A stretch of DNA of 64,000 nt from Lachnospiraceae bacterium (GCA_017624855.1 JAGAMF010000005.1:434001-498000), one strand, 5' to 3'. Positions 8,613 to 18,464 are shown, counted from the first letter of the stretch. The notes: a model not told the origin generated them from the sequence alone. Program-made: numbers and translations.

Positions 8613-9227
8613 ATGAAAAAAAAGCTGATGATTCTGGGTGCCGGTGGGTATGGTAGAGTAATTGCGGAGTGTGCTGAGTTATCCGGACAATATTCAGAAT
8701 TTGTATTTTTGGATGATGTTGAACCGACAGAGCAATTATCCTATCCATATTATGGAAAACTTGATAAGGTTTATGATTATGTAGATGAATATGATATTGC
8801 GATTGCAATCGGAGATGGAAGAATAAGAGAGTTTTGGATTACTGAACTTGAAAAAAAAGGCGCTAATCTTCCTAACATTATTCATCCCAATGCTACAGTA
8901 AGTCCGGGAGCAAAATTGGGGATTGGAACGGTGGTTATGCCGGGAGCTGTTATCAATACAGGGACATTAATTGGAAAGGGAGTTATTGTTAATACAGCAT
9001 CATCAATTGACCATGATTGTATTGTTGGAGATTATTGTCATGTTGCAGTGGGAGCACATTTGTGTGGAACGGTTATATTGGATACGCATATATGGGTAGG
9101 TGCAGGAAGTATAGTGATTCAAAATATTCGTGTGTGTAAAGATTGTATTTTGGGTGCGGGAACTGTGATCGTTAAAGATATTGATGTTGCAGGAACATAT
9201 GTTGGTGTGCCGGGAGTTAGAAAATAG
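8613..9227 (+). CDS. pglD: UDP-amino-sugar N-acetyltransferase, PglD/NeuD family
   Basis: 204 residues. It has an N-terminal Rossmann-like nucleotide-sugar domain (LGAGGYGR), then left-handed beta-helix repeats. The segment SSIDHDCIVGDYCHVAVG contains the His that acts as base in PglD, and the end VGVPGVRK is typical. It acetylates the 4-amino group of the UDP-sugar made by PglF and PglE, using acetyl-CoA. It is the last gene before a strong terminator (9241-9275). The family match is closer to PglD than the copy at 2521-3159, so I give this one the bacillosamine role. Confidence 0.85.
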   Translation: MKKKLMILGAGGYGRVIAECAELSGQYSEFVFLDDVEPTEQLSYPYYGKLDKVYDYVDEYDIAIAIGDGRIREFWITELEKKGANLPNIIHPNATVSPGAKLGIGTVVMPGAVINTGTLIGKGVIVNTASSIDHDCIVGDYCHVAVGAHLCGTVILDTHIWVGAGSIVIQNIRVCKDCILGAGTVIVKDIDVAGTYVGVPGVRK

Positions 9228-9240
9228 ATGATGGATAGAA

Positions 9241-9275
9241 ATATGCTTTTCGATAGAGAAAGGCATATTTTTTTT
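9241..9275 (+). terminator. rho-independent terminator after pglD
   Basis: Arms at 9241-9250 (ATATGCTTTT) and 9259-9268 (AAAGGCATAT) form a 10-bp stem with one U-G pair and an 8-base loop. A run of seven T follows at 9269-9275. It lies 13 bases after the pglD stop and closes the initiation module. Its last T bases run into the -35 box of the next promoter. Confidence 0.8.
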
Positions 9276-9302
9276 GACGATTTAGGACATTGGTGTTATA
9301 AT
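9274..9302 (+). promoter_or_regulatory. sigma-A promoter of the glycan-specific block
   Basis: TTGACG at 9274-9279, exactly 17 bases, TATAAT at 9297-9302. This is near-consensus and sits 100 bases before the first gene of the next block. There is no further promoter of this quality up to 30285, so it may drive a very long transcript. The 100-base leader shows no obvious structure. Confidence 0.78.
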
Positions 9303-9402
9303 ATACAAGTTAAAATAGGGGTGTTGCGTATAATACAAAATATCTTGATAAAACAATGCTGAGATGAATAGATAGATGGATTAGAAAAACAAGAGGTTTA
9401 AA

Positions 9403-10599
9403 ATGAAGATATATCAGATAAATGTCGTTTGTGGTTATGGTAGTACGGGCAGAATTGCAGTAGATCTCAGTAAGGTTGCGGAGAAAGAAGGGCATGAATG
9501 CAGAATCGCATACGGCAGAGGTGACGCACCTGAAGGAGTAGATGCAATCAAAATCGCATCGAAAGTCGAAGTTTACGCTCATGTGTTAATGACACGAATC
9601 TTCGACAGGCATGGTTTACACTCCAAAAGAGCAACAAAACATCTTATTAGGGATATTAAAGACTACAATCCGGATGTGATTCATCTGCATAATATTCATG
9701 GGTATTATTTGAATTATGAATTGTTGTTTGCGTTTTTGAAGGAGTATAAAAAACCGGTTGTATGGACAATGCATGATTGTTGGGCTTTCACGGGACATTG
9801 TTCATATTATTCAGAGGTTAATTGCGACAAATGGAAGGAAAGTTGTGGAAGGTGTCCACAGAAGAAAACATATCCGACCAGTATTTTTATGGATGCATCA
9901 AAAGGACAATTCATTCGAAAAAAAGAAGCTTTTACAGGAATAGACAACCTAATTATCGTAACGCCATCCAAGTGGCTAGAATCTGAAGTTAAGAAATCTT
10001 TTCTGAGTAAGTATGAAACAATTGTAATTAATAATGGAATTGATTTGAATGTATTTAAACCAACTGTTTCTGATTTCAAAGAAAGATACAAACTTCAAGA
10101 TAAAAAAATTCTATTGGGCGTTGCTAATGTATGGTCAAAAGGAAAGGGACTTGAAGATTTTCTTAAAATAGCGGCCATGCTTGGAGAACAATGGAAAGTT
10201 GTAATTGTTGGCATTGATTCTAAATTGGCGAAAAAAATCCCTAAAGAAATTCTTGCCATTCCGCGAACATCTTCAGTGAAAGAGCTGGCAAAAATATACA
10301 CAGCTGCTGATGTGTATTTCAATGCCAGTGTGGAAGAAACAATGGGATTGACTACAGTAGAGGCAATGGCCTGTGGAACGCCAGCGGTTGTTTATAATAA
10401 AACAGCAGTACCGGAAGTGGTGACAACTGAAAGTGGAGTTGTAGTGAAAGCGGGGGATTTGAATGCAGTTAAAGAAAGCGTAGAAGCAATTGCAAACAAT
10501 GCTGAATGGATAGAAAAATGTAGAAGACAAGCGAGTAATTATTTGCCAAAGAGCAAGTATGGACAGTATATAGTTTTATATCAGAAAATGTATGAGTAG
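9403..10599 (+). CDS. GT4-family glycosyltransferase with Cys-rich loop
   Basis: 398 residues; ATG behind AGAGG. The N-terminus (INVVCGYGSTGRIA), TMHDCWAFTGHCSYY and the Cys cluster CDKWKESCGRCPQKK mark a common exopolysaccharide GT4 subgroup (WcaC-like). The donor site ACGTPAVVYNKTAVPEV is near residue 325. It adds one sugar to a lipid-linked repeat in the cytoplasm. The stop overlaps the start of the acyltransferase remnant by 8 bases, so they were co-translated. The nucleotide sugar used is not evident. Confidence 0.85.
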   Translation: MKIYQINVVCGYGSTGRIAVDLSKVAEKEGHECRIAYGRGDAPEGVDAIKIASKVEVYAHVLMTRIFDRHGLHSKRATKHLIRDIKDYNPDVIHLHNIHGYYLNYELLFAFLKEYKKPVVWTMHDCWAFTGHCSYYSEVNCDKWKESCGRCPQKKTYPTSIFMDASKGQFIRKKEAFTGIDNLIIVTPSKWLESEVKKSFLSKYETIVINNGIDLNVFKPTVSDFKERYKLQDKKILLGVANVWSKGKGLEDFLKIAAMLGEQWKVVIVGIDSKLAKKIPKEILAIPRTSSVKELAKIYTAADVYFNASVEETMGLTTVEAMACGTPAVVYNKTAVPEVVTTESGVVVKAGDLNAVKESVEAIANNAEWIEKCRRQASNYLPKSKYGQYIVLYQKMYE

Positions 10600-11602
10600 A
10601 GTGAAGAGGGAAGAACAATTTAATATTTCAAAAATATGGGTATTAAAAGCATTTGCTATTTTTTGCGTAGTTTGCGCTCATTCGGTAGGAGATTATGAGG
10701 GAAAAGTAGGAAAACTAATAATTCGAATAATGGATATGGTGGGAACAATGGGGGTGCCTGTTTTTTTTATACTTTCCGGTTATTTATTTCATCCTGAAAA
10801 ATACACATTTCATGCGTTTTGGAAGAGTAAGGTAAGAAACATAATAATGCCGTGGGTATTTTGCGACACACTAGTTTGGTTGTATGTTGTTTTACGCAAA
10901 GGTGGTATTTCGTTATGGGAATGGGTTAAGTTTCTGTTGGGAGTAAATCATTCTACATATTATTTGACGGTATTGTGTTTTCTTTACCTCCTGTTCTGGT
11001 TAATAAAAAATAAAAAAGTAATAGTGGTAGGAGCTGCAACGGTTTCATTCGTTTGGCTAGGGATGATATGTTCCGGAATGTTAGATATTTCATATACAAT
11101 TAACTATTTAAATCCGCTTAATTGGATGGTATATTTTTCTGTCGGTATTTTATTACAGAATGTTTCACATGATAAAATTTTTGGCTTTTGCAAACGATGT
11201 ATGCCTCTTTCGATGTTTTTGCTAGCGGTTAGTATGGTTCTACATCTTAGAAATGATTGGGAGTGGACATATTGGAGTGGATTTTCATTGGTTAATTTAT
11301 TTTTAAGCACAATTGTTTTGATGGGAGTGGCTGATTTAAAAATATGGGAAGGGAATAAGTTGTTTCCTGCTATAGGTAAAATGTCGTTTTCTATATATTT
11401 ATAAAATCACCTATTTGTCGGTGCAGTTAGAAAAGGAACAGAGTTGTTTGATGTTGAGATGCTATATATTACAAGACCATTTATAGTAATCGCAATAATT
11501 GTGGCGGGAATATCTATTTTAAATTTTATCAACATAAAGAGTAATGGTAAAATTGATATTATAATGTTGTTATTAGGAGCACGGAGACATAAAAGGTATT
11601 GA
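10592..11602 (+). pseudogene. membrane acyltransferase (family 3, OafA-like) interrupted by one stop codon
   Basis: The first 270 codons encode a multi-span protein with the family's N-terminal signature (residues 25-30 AHSVGD; MGVPVFFILSGYLFHP). The frame then meets TAA at 11402-11404 inside the conserved FSIYL..HLF segment. The same frame continues open for 65 more codons to TGA 11600-11602, beginning NHLFVGAVRKG and containing a further membrane helix and a basic tail. Read through, the product would be about 336 residues, the normal length for sugar O-acetyltransferases of this family. I read this as a single nonsense mutation in a recently lost gene. A sequencing error or stop-codon readthrough is the alternative. 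If intact it would acetylate a hydroxyl of the glycan. Confidence 0.75.
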
Positions 11603-11606
11603 AAAA

Positions 11607-13802
11607 ATGAAGGTATTGTTTATAACGAATATTCCATCACCCTACAGAGTTGCTTTTTTTAATGAATGGGGCAAACGATGTGATTTAACAGTTCTTTTTG
11701 AAAAAAGCAATTCTGATGAACGAGATGAAAAATGGCAAAGTGATATATTTCGTTATTTTAACGGAATTATTTTGCCCGGTGTTCGAGTGCGGGTAGATCA
11801 AGCTTTGGCAATGGGAGTTGTTAAGTTTTTAAAGAATAATAAATTTGATTGGATTATAGTTTCTGACATATCATCGCCTACCGGATTGTTGGCAATATCG
11901 TATTTAAAAAGAAAAAGAATACCATTTTCAATAGAAGGTGACGGGGCATTTGTTCCGAATAAAGAATCGTGGATTAAAAAGAAAATTAAATCATATGCAA
12001 TCAGTGCGGCGACATCGTGGCTATGTACTTGTGATGAGCACGAAAAGTATGTATTACATTATGGAGCAAAAAAGGAGGGTATATATCGCTATCCGTTTAG
12101 TTCTGTGCGAGAAGAAGAAATTCTTAAAAATCCATTGACAAAAGAGCAAAAAGAGGAAAAAAAACGACAGCTGGGAGTCACTGAAAGGAAAATGATTCTG
12201 TATGTGGGTCAGTTTATACATCGAAAAGGAGTAGATGTTTTGGTAGAAGCGTCGAAAATGCTAGGGGATGACATAGGCATATACCTTGTGGGCGGTAGTG
12301 TGCAAGAATTAAGCAATTTGGTTTCCGAATGGAGGTCTACGGTCCATGTTATTGATTTTTTGACGCAGGAGGAATTGAAGGAATATTATCAGGCCGCGGA
12401 TGTTTTTGTTCTGCCAACCAGGGAAGATATTTGGGGGTTGGTAGTAAATGAGGCTATGGCAAATGGATTACCTGTTATTACAACAGATTGTTGTAATGCA
12501 GGGAAAGAGATGATAGCGCAGAATGCTGCAGGAAGAATTGTTCCTATAAGTGATGCAGAGAAACTTAAAGATGCTATAAATATTATGCTATATCAAGAGA
12601 ATGTAGACAGTGTTTCAAAGTTTTCCTTGAAGTGCGCTAATATGTATACTGTCGAAAAAATGGTGCAGTCGCATATGGAAATTGGGGAACAACTTAAACT
12701 TAATATTCTTTTTTGCGGTAGTTTTATTCCTAATAATTTGGAATACGCTGAAAAGTATTGTTCGGCTGCAGGAAACCGATTTCAAAATAATTTTATTAAA
12801 AATCTAAAAAATTTGAATTACTGCGTTAGGGAAGTGTCATATATCGGATTCCCGATATCTTTAAGCACAAAAGAAGAACTTATAAAAATACATTCGGAAA
12901 AGGTAAAATACCATATCAAAGAAAAAAATGTATTTTCTACACTGGCTCATTTTAGAAAGAGTATCATTTCTCGAATGAAAGGATGTAGTAAGGTGATTAG
13001 CTATAATGTTGTTTATGCATGGTTGGGATTGCCGAGGTGGTGTATCCGAAATGGTGTGAAGAGTTATTTGATATTGGCTGATTATAGCGACATAACATGT
13101 TATCACGGGATTGTTAAAAAAATATACGCATATTTACAATTGAAGAGTATACAAAGGTATGATGTTGTTATTGGCCTGTCAAATAGGACGAGGCGATTTT
13201 TAAGACAAAACCAAGAGTTTATTGTGATGCATGGTGGGATTGACAAAGCGTTTTATGATTATTTTGAAGAATTATCTATAAAAAATGTTGAAAAAATAAA
13301 AATTATGTATTCGGGATTGCTTAATAATGTAACAGGTGTCGATCTGTTATTAGAGGCGTTTCATAATATAGCAACAAGTAATGTAGAGTTGCATATTACG
13401 GGAAAAGGGCAATATCAAGAATTAGTAGAAGATAATTGCAGACAGGATGATAGAATAATATATGATGGATTTCTGGAGTATGAAGAATATATGAATCTGC
13501 TAAAAGATGCGGATATACTTGTTAATCCCAGAAATATGAATCTGCCTGAAAATCAGAATAATTTTCCTTCCAAAATTCTTGACTACTTAGCTGCAGGAAA
13601 AATTATTGTATCTACCAGTTTTCCCGGAAGTGAAGAATTCAAAGATGCCATTATATTTGTAGAATCTAATGAAGACGCAATATGTAAAGGCATAGAGGAA
13701 GCTATTATACGGCTAAAAAACCGAGATGTCTATTTTGATATTTGCAGAAAAAAAGCAAAAGAATATTTATGGGAAGAACAAATTAATAAAATATTAGCTT
13801 AG
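11607..13802 (+). CDS. two-domain glycosyltransferase (tandem GT4 fusion)
   Basis: 731 residues, twice the length of a single GT4. Residues 1-365 are one complete transferase (MKVLFITNIPSPYRVAFF; donor site EDIWGLVVNEAMANGLPV at about 275). A second begins at about residue 368 (LNILFCGSFIPNN) and has its own donor half, with LVNPRNMNLPENQNNFPSK and DYLAAGKIIVS at about 635-675. Each half resembles a whole enzyme, so the protein probably adds two successive sugars. It starts 4 bases after the end of the broken acyltransferase frame. Base composition is very A/T-rich, as in the whole block. Confidence 0.82.
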   Translation: MKVLFITNIPSPYRVAFFNEWGKRCDLTVLFEKSNSDERDEKWQSDIFRYFNGIILPGVRVRVDQALAMGVVKFLKNNKFDWIIVSDISSPTGLLAISYLKRKRIPFSIEGDGAFVPNKESWIKKKIKSYAISAATSWLCTCDEHEKYVLHYGAKKEGIYRYPFSSVREEEILKNPLTKEQKEEKKRQLGVTERKMILYVGQFIHRKGVDVLVEASKMLGDDIGIYLVGGSVQELSNLVSEWRSTVHVIDFLTQEELKEYYQAADVFVLPTREDIWGLVVNEAMANGLPVITTDCCNAGKEMIAQNAAGRIVPISDAEKLKDAINIMLYQENVDSVSKFSLKCANMYTVEKMVQSHMEIGEQLKLNILFCGSFIPNNLEYAEKYCSAAGNRFQNNFIKNLKNLNYCVREVSYIGFPISLSTKEELIKIHSEKVKYHIKEKNVFSTLAHFRKSIISRMKGCSKVISYNVVYAWLGLPRWCIRNGVKSYLILADYSDITCYHGIVKKIYAYLQLKSIQRYDVVIGLSNRTRRFLRQNQEFIVMHGGIDKAFYDYFEELSIKNVEKIKIMYSGLLNNVTGVDLLLEAFHNIATSNVELHITGKGQYQELVEDNCRQDDRIIYDGFLEYEEYMNLLKDADILVNPRNMNLPENQNNFPSKILDYLAAGKIIVSTSFPGSEEFKDAIIFVESNEDAICKGIEEAIIRLKNRDVYFDICRKKAKEYLWEEQINKILA

Positions 13803-13814
13803 AGAGATGGAGAA

Positions 13815-14810
13815 ATGAAGGAAATCAGACTTTCAATTATTATTCCTGCGTATAATGCTGAAAATACAATTTTAAAGTGTATTTCAAGTGTTGTTCAGAT
13901 TGATTTTGCTGAATGGGAAGTATGGATTATTGACGACGGCTCGAATGATAATACATATGAAGTATGTATGAATGGTATACAGGATGAGAGAATTCATGTT
14001 GTAAGACAGGAAAATCAAGGAGTGAGTGCGACTAGGAATAAAGGGATGCGCTTAGCACAAGGAGAGTATATAATTTTTGTGGATGCAGATGATACGATAG
14101 ACATTAAAAATCTTTCCGAAAATTTACGGGAAATGGATTTGAATAAAAGTGATTTGGGCTTTTTCGCGTTGGAGTATGTCAATGGTGTGGACCAAAGTAT
14201 AAAATGTATTGCGCCGCCGGACAAATATGTGGGCACTCAAAAAGATTTTTTACAAAAATTCTTAATAAATTTTATGGACACAGCGCTTTTGTGCGGACCT
14301 GTAAATAAAATATTTAGGCGTAATATAATAATAGATAATGATATTTGTTTTAATGAAATGATGAATTTGTACGAAGATATTTTATTTGTTTTTACTTATC
14401 TTCAGTATGTAAGTATGATATCATTTCACTCTGATATGGTATATTATTATCATCATGACACAAGTGGTTTGTCGGGAAAGTATAACGAACAATCTTTCTT
14501 TTGTTTGCATGTACTGTATAACAATTTGAAGAAATGTATTGTAGAGTGGAATTTATCTCGGGAACAGGAAAGATATATCTATTTTTATGTTGCTGCGTTG
14601 CTGATTGGAAGTGTAAAAAAAATAGCTACAAACAGTAATTTTTCGATGAAAGAAAAGAAAGAAAAGATAGATAACTCACTTCAACAATTCCATTGGAGAG
14701 ACGAGATGAAAATATGGCATGTCAGAAGAATTAAAACAGCAGTGGCTATCATGTTATTGCGATGCAAATGCTATGGTCTTCTAGTGAAGTTGTGTACAAT
14801 TATAGGGTAG
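13815..14810 (+). CDS. GT2-family glycosyltransferase
   Basis: 331 residues. It opens with the GT-A fold signature LSIIIPAYNAENTILKCISS and WIIDDGSNDNT. The metal-binding DXD-like site is FVDADDTID at about residue 95. The C-terminal third is basic and helical. It is a soluble or membrane-associated inverting transferase for one glycan sugar. It starts 12 bases after the preceding transferase gene. Donor and acceptor are unknown. Confidence 0.85.
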   Translation: MKEIRLSIIIPAYNAENTILKCISSVVQIDFAEWEVWIIDDGSNDNTYEVCMNGIQDERIHVVRQENQGVSATRNKGMRLAQGEYIIFVDADDTIDIKNLSENLREMDLNKSDLGFFALEYVNGVDQSIKCIAPPDKYVGTQKDFLQKFLINFMDTALLCGPVNKIFRRNIIIDNDICFNEMMNLYEDILFVFTYLQYVSMISFHSDMVYYYHHDTSGLSGKYNEQSFFCLHVLYNNLKKCIVEWNLSREQERYIYFYVAALLIGSVKKIATNSNFSMKEKKEKIDNSLQQFHWRDEMKIWHVRRIKTAVAIMLLRCKCYGLLVKLCTIIG

Positions 14811-14860
14811 GCATTTTGTAATCAGATTTTCTTTTACTTTTTACGAAAGGGGAAAAGAAC

Positions 14861-16087
14861 ATGGTAATCGCGTTGATTATAGATCGATTTGATTCTAATA
14901 ATAATGCAAACATAAAGATAGCGCTTAACATTGCGAGGCAACTATCGCGAGAACATCAGGTATATGTTTATGGGCAACATGATTGTTCTTCGAATGGGTT
15001 AGCAAATTGTGAATATGAGGACAATGATTGTATATTTTATGCATATGAAGCGAAGTTTGCGAAGAAGGTATATGAGGTAAAAAAGTCACTGGAGGGAAAA
15101 GGGAGAATTAAAACTTTGGGTGTTTTGCTGAGACACCTGGATGTCGTTTGTTGTGTTGTATTGAATAGAATATTGTATTTTTTGACAGAAAATACATTTG
15201 AAATGTATTCGACTAGAAAGAATCTAACTGAGTTTGTCGAAAAGAAGCATGTGCAGGTTTTAATTGCATTTACCGAGCCAAAGGATACAATTAAAGAAAT
15301 TATTAAGATAAAAAATGTTAAAAAAATATGGTATCAATTAGATCCGTATTCTTTTAATGTTTATGAAAAAAACAAAAATAGGTCGCGTAGACACGAAGAG
15401 AAGTTTATAAAAGGGGTAGATTATTCATTTGTAACGAAGCAGATATACGATGAATATTCAAAATGTGCATTACAAAAATATATTGATAAATTAAGAGTTG
15501 TTCAATTCCCGAATCTTGTTAAATTTACTGATTTAAAAAACGAAGCAGTATTTAGTAGAGAAAGGATCAATTGTGTATTTGCGGGTACTTTTTATTCGGG
15601 GATTAGAAATCCGGACTTTTTGCTTGAGTTGTTTTCAAAAATGACGAATTCGGATATTATTTTACATCTCTATGGTGGAGGATGCGAAGAACAAGTGAAA
15701 TCTTATGCTGAAAAAACTCCGGATAGGTTGTTGGCTCATGGAAGAGTTTCGTTGGATGATACTAATTTAATTATCAGACAAGCGGATATCCTGGTCAGTC
15801 TAAATAATACAAATGCGAATCAAATGCCGAGTAAGATTATTGAATATATTAGTACAGGTTTGCCTATTATTAACATATGTAAGATAAAGGATTGTCCGAC
15901 ACTGAAAGTGTTGAACAAGTATCCTTTGGTGTATAACATATTTGAAGAGGAACCCGTGGATATTTCTTCGATAGAAAAGTTTATTTGCGAAAATGTTGGC
16001 AAACGGATAGAATGGGATTATTTATTTAAGGAATATTATGAATATACGCCGGAGGCGGTGGGTGGAGAGATTGAAAAAGTGCTATAA
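14861..16087 (+). CDS. GT4-like glycosyltransferase
   Basis: 408 residues; ATG behind AAAGGGG. The C-terminal half is recognisably GT4: INCVFAGTFYSGIRNPDFL, LYGGGCEEQV, ADILVSLNN, then MPSKIIEYISTGLPII at about residue 320. The N-terminal half is divergent, with many Asn and Lys. It is likely to transfer one sugar of the repeat unit. The 50-base gap before it shows no promoter or terminator. Family membership is clear; specificity is not. Confidence 0.78.
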   Translation: MVIALIIDRFDSNNNANIKIALNIARQLSREHQVYVYGQHDCSSNGLANCEYEDNDCIFYAYEAKFAKKVYEVKKSLEGKGRIKTLGVLLRHLDVVCCVVLNRILYFLTENTFEMYSTRKNLTEFVEKKHVQVLIAFTEPKDTIKEIIKIKNVKKIWYQLDPYSFNVYEKNKNRSRRHEEKFIKGVDYSFVTKQIYDEYSKCALQKYIDKLRVVQFPNLVKFTDLKNEAVFSRERINCVFAGTFYSGIRNPDFLLELFSKMTNSDIILHLYGGGCEEQVKSYAEKTPDRLLAHGRVSLDDTNLIIRQADILVSLNNTNANQMPSKIIEYISTGLPIINICKIKDCPTLKVLNKYPLVYNIFEEEPVDISSIEKFICENVGKRIEWDYLFKEYYEYTPEAVGGEIEKVL

Positions 16088-16105
16088 AAAGAAAAGAGGA
16101 AAAAA

Positions 16106-17365
16106 ATGCGAGTATTATGGAAGTGTAATATTCCATTGCCGGAGATTGCTTTAAAAGAAAATGTGACTAAGAGTAATGCGGGCGGCTGGCTGGATGGATT
16201 ATATCAAAAAATGAAAGTAGATTCTTCAATTGAGTTGGGGATTTGTTTTCCGTGTGAGAAAGAGTTAAAGGGAAATATTAATGGGGTAGAGTATTACTCT
16301 TTTATACCGAAGGGAAATGGGAAAAAAGATATCAAAGAAATGAAAGAAAAATTTAAAGAAATTATTTCTGAATTTCAGCCTGACATGATTCACATTTTTG
16401 GTACGGAATATTCACATACATATGCGTTGGTAGAGGCATATGGAAAAAGGGAGAGAACATTGATTCAGATACAGGGTCTCGTATCGGTTTATGCCAATCA
16501 CTATATGGCAGGTGTACCAATTAAAACGCAGCTGGGTTTATATCCTAAAGATTTATATTATTGGGATATGCTTGTTGTTCAGAGAGAGAATTTTAAAAAA
16601 CAAGGAATTTGGGAATGTGCTGCCATAAAAAATGTTATGCACATTATAGGTAGAACAGATTGGGATAGAGCATGTGTTGAACAAATCAATCAAAATGCTA
16701 ATTACTATTCATGTAATGAGAATTTAAGGGAGTGTTTTTATGAGGACGAGTGGAGTGCTGATAATATTCAACCGCATTCGATTTTTGTGAGCCAGTGTTC
16801 ATATCCAATTAAGGGATTACACCATGTTCTTATAGCTGCGGGTATATTAAAGGAACAGTATGGTGATATTCAAGTAATTACGACAGGAGAGAATTTTTTG
16901 GAGAAAAAGAATTATAAGAAAACAGCATACCAAAGATATTTGTCGGAATTGATTCGAGAAAATAATTTGGAAGAAAATGTATGCTTTATGGGAAGTCTTT
17001 CTGATGTCGAAATGAAAGAAATGTATTTAAAATCCAATGTTTTTGTTTCAGCTTCATCAATAGAAAATTCTTCCAATTCCATTGGAGAGGCAATGCTGTT
17101 GGGGGTTCCGGTGATAAGTTCATATGTGGGAGGAATTGCGAACCTACTGAGGAACGGGGAGGAAGGGATCCTTTATCAACCGGATGCACCATATATGTTA
17201 GCATATTATATACGGCAGTTATTTGAGGATGCAGATTTGGCAAAAAGGATGTCAAAAGCTGCCCGTAAGAGAGCGTTTCAAACACATGACAGAGATAGAA
17301 ATGTGATGCGAACCATAGATATTTATAATAAAATAATGTTGGGGAATTATGATGCAGAGAATTAA
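16106..17365 (+). CDS. GT4-family glycosyltransferase
   Basis: 419 residues. The C-terminal donor domain has HSIFVSQCSYPIKGLHHVL, VFVSASSIENSSNSIGEAM and LGVPVISSYVGGI, the usual GT4 E-x7-E region, at about residues 310-345. The N-terminal domain carries FQPDMIHIFGTEYSHTYALV, typical of the acceptor half. The last 17 bases overlap the radical SAM gene, so translation is probably coupled. One sugar transfer in the cytoplasm is the expected role. Confidence 0.83.
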   Translation: MRVLWKCNIPLPEIALKENVTKSNAGGWLDGLYQKMKVDSSIELGICFPCEKELKGNINGVEYYSFIPKGNGKKDIKEMKEKFKEIISEFQPDMIHIFGTEYSHTYALVEAYGKRERTLIQIQGLVSVYANHYMAGVPIKTQLGLYPKDLYYWDMLVVQRENFKKQGIWECAAIKNVMHIIGRTDWDRACVEQINQNANYYSCNENLRECFYEDEWSADNIQPHSIFVSQCSYPIKGLHHVLIAAGILKEQYGDIQVITTGENFLEKKNYKKTAYQRYLSELIRENNLEENVCFMGSLSDVEMKEMYLKSNVFVSASSIENSSNSIGEAMLLGVPVISSYVGGIANLLRNGEEGILYQPDAPYMLAYYIRQLFEDADLAKRMSKAARKRAFQTHDRDRNVMRTIDIYNKIMLGNYDAEN

Positions 17366-18464
17366 ACAAAAATTAAGAGATTGGTTCGGAAAAGAAATAG
17401 TGTATGTGCGCATCACTATCAGAATTTTAAAGCGCATTATTAAAGAATATTTAAAAAAGAATAATTATAAATATCCACATATTTTGCAATTGCCCATAAC
17501 ATATAAGTGTAATTTCGATTGTGTTATGTGTGGCATGAAAAAACAAAAAGAATTGAAAGATTTTTCGGCAGATGAGTTGGGAATAATTCTTGAAAATCCT
17601 TTGTTTAGTAAAATTGAATCCGTTGGTTTGAATGGTGGGGAACCATTTTTGAAAAAGGATTTAATTGAATGTGTTGATGTTATAATAAAATCATGTCCCA
17701 GGTTGCAACAAATTGATATAATTTCTAATGGTTATTGCACTGATATTATCATCGAAAAAATGATAGCAATTAAAAAGATGTGCGTTCAAAATCATATTAG
17801 AGTGGGAATCTCTTTCTCATTAGATGGGATTGACGATATGCAGGATTTGATGAGGGGGAAAACAGAAGCATATGAACATTTGATGGAAACATATCGAAGA
17901 ATAAGAGAAAATACAGAACTATATTGTGATAGGTTGGGATTTGTATGCACCATTACAACCTATAATATTTCACGAATAGGTGAAGTGGAATTGTGGGCGA
18001 GGAAGAATAATGAGAGTGTAAGTTATAATTTGGCAACCATTCATAAAAGAATAACAAATGAGGATAAATATAATGATTTTTCAGTGTTAATTCATCCGGG
18101 GAAAAAGATGCTGGCACAGGAATTTTTCTATAAAAAATTTTTAGAAACAAGAGAGGAAAAATATTTTGCACTATTTCTTTATTTGAAGGAAGGCAAGCGA
18201 TATGCGTGTTGCGATTTTGAACATGGAAAGGGTGTTACACTTACACCAAATGGGGGCATAGGGTATTGTGCAACCTTTAGTAAAGAGATTGGTAATGCAT
18301 CTTTTGAGTCGGCAGAAAAACTTTTTGTTAATAATAGAAAATATAGAGAAAAGGAATTGCTTAAAAGTTGTTCGGGATGTTCGCATTATATTTATGGATT
18401 ATCAATTAAAGGTTTATTTAAATTGCGTAAGGAATTAGTAAATGAAACGATTAGAAAAAGATAG
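17349..18464 (+). CDS. radical SAM protein within the glycan block
   Basis: 371 residues. The [4Fe-4S] SAM-binding motif is Cys54-x3-Cys58-x2-Cys61, followed by LNGGEPFL, the usual GGE block. The C-terminal third has further Cys residues (YACCDFEHGKG, GYCATFS, CSGCSHY), as in SPASM or twitch-type auxiliary cluster domains. It therefore probably binds two clusters. The family does radical chemistry on peptides, sugars or cofactors. It overlaps the GT4 gene before it and the pyruvyltransferase gene after it (23 bases), so it belongs to the glycan operon. A role in altering a sugar or its non-sugar decoration is inference; no substrate can be named. Confidence 0.85.
   Translation: MMQRIKQKLRDWFGKEIVYVRITIRILKRIIKEYLKKNNYKYPHILQLPITYKCNFDCVMCGMKKQKELKDFSADELGIILENPLFSKIESVGLNGGEPFLKKDLIECVDVIIKSCPRLQQIDIISNGYCTDIIIEKMIAIKKMCVQNHIRVGISFSLDGIDDMQDLMRGKTEAYEHLMETYRRIRENTELYCDRLGFVCTITTYNISRIGEVELWARKNNESVSYNLATIHKRITNEDKYNDFSVLIHPGKKMLAQEFFYKKFLETREEKYFALFLYLKEGKRYACCDFEHGKGVTLTPNGGIGYCATFSKEIGNASFESAEKLFVNNRKYREKELLKSCSGCSHYIYGLSIKGLFKLRKELVNETIRKR

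Noticed and set aside
11405-11606. Separate small gene after the acyltransferase stop
   Set aside because: No start codon with a ribosome site; the sequence continues the acyltransferase frame and its family pattern.
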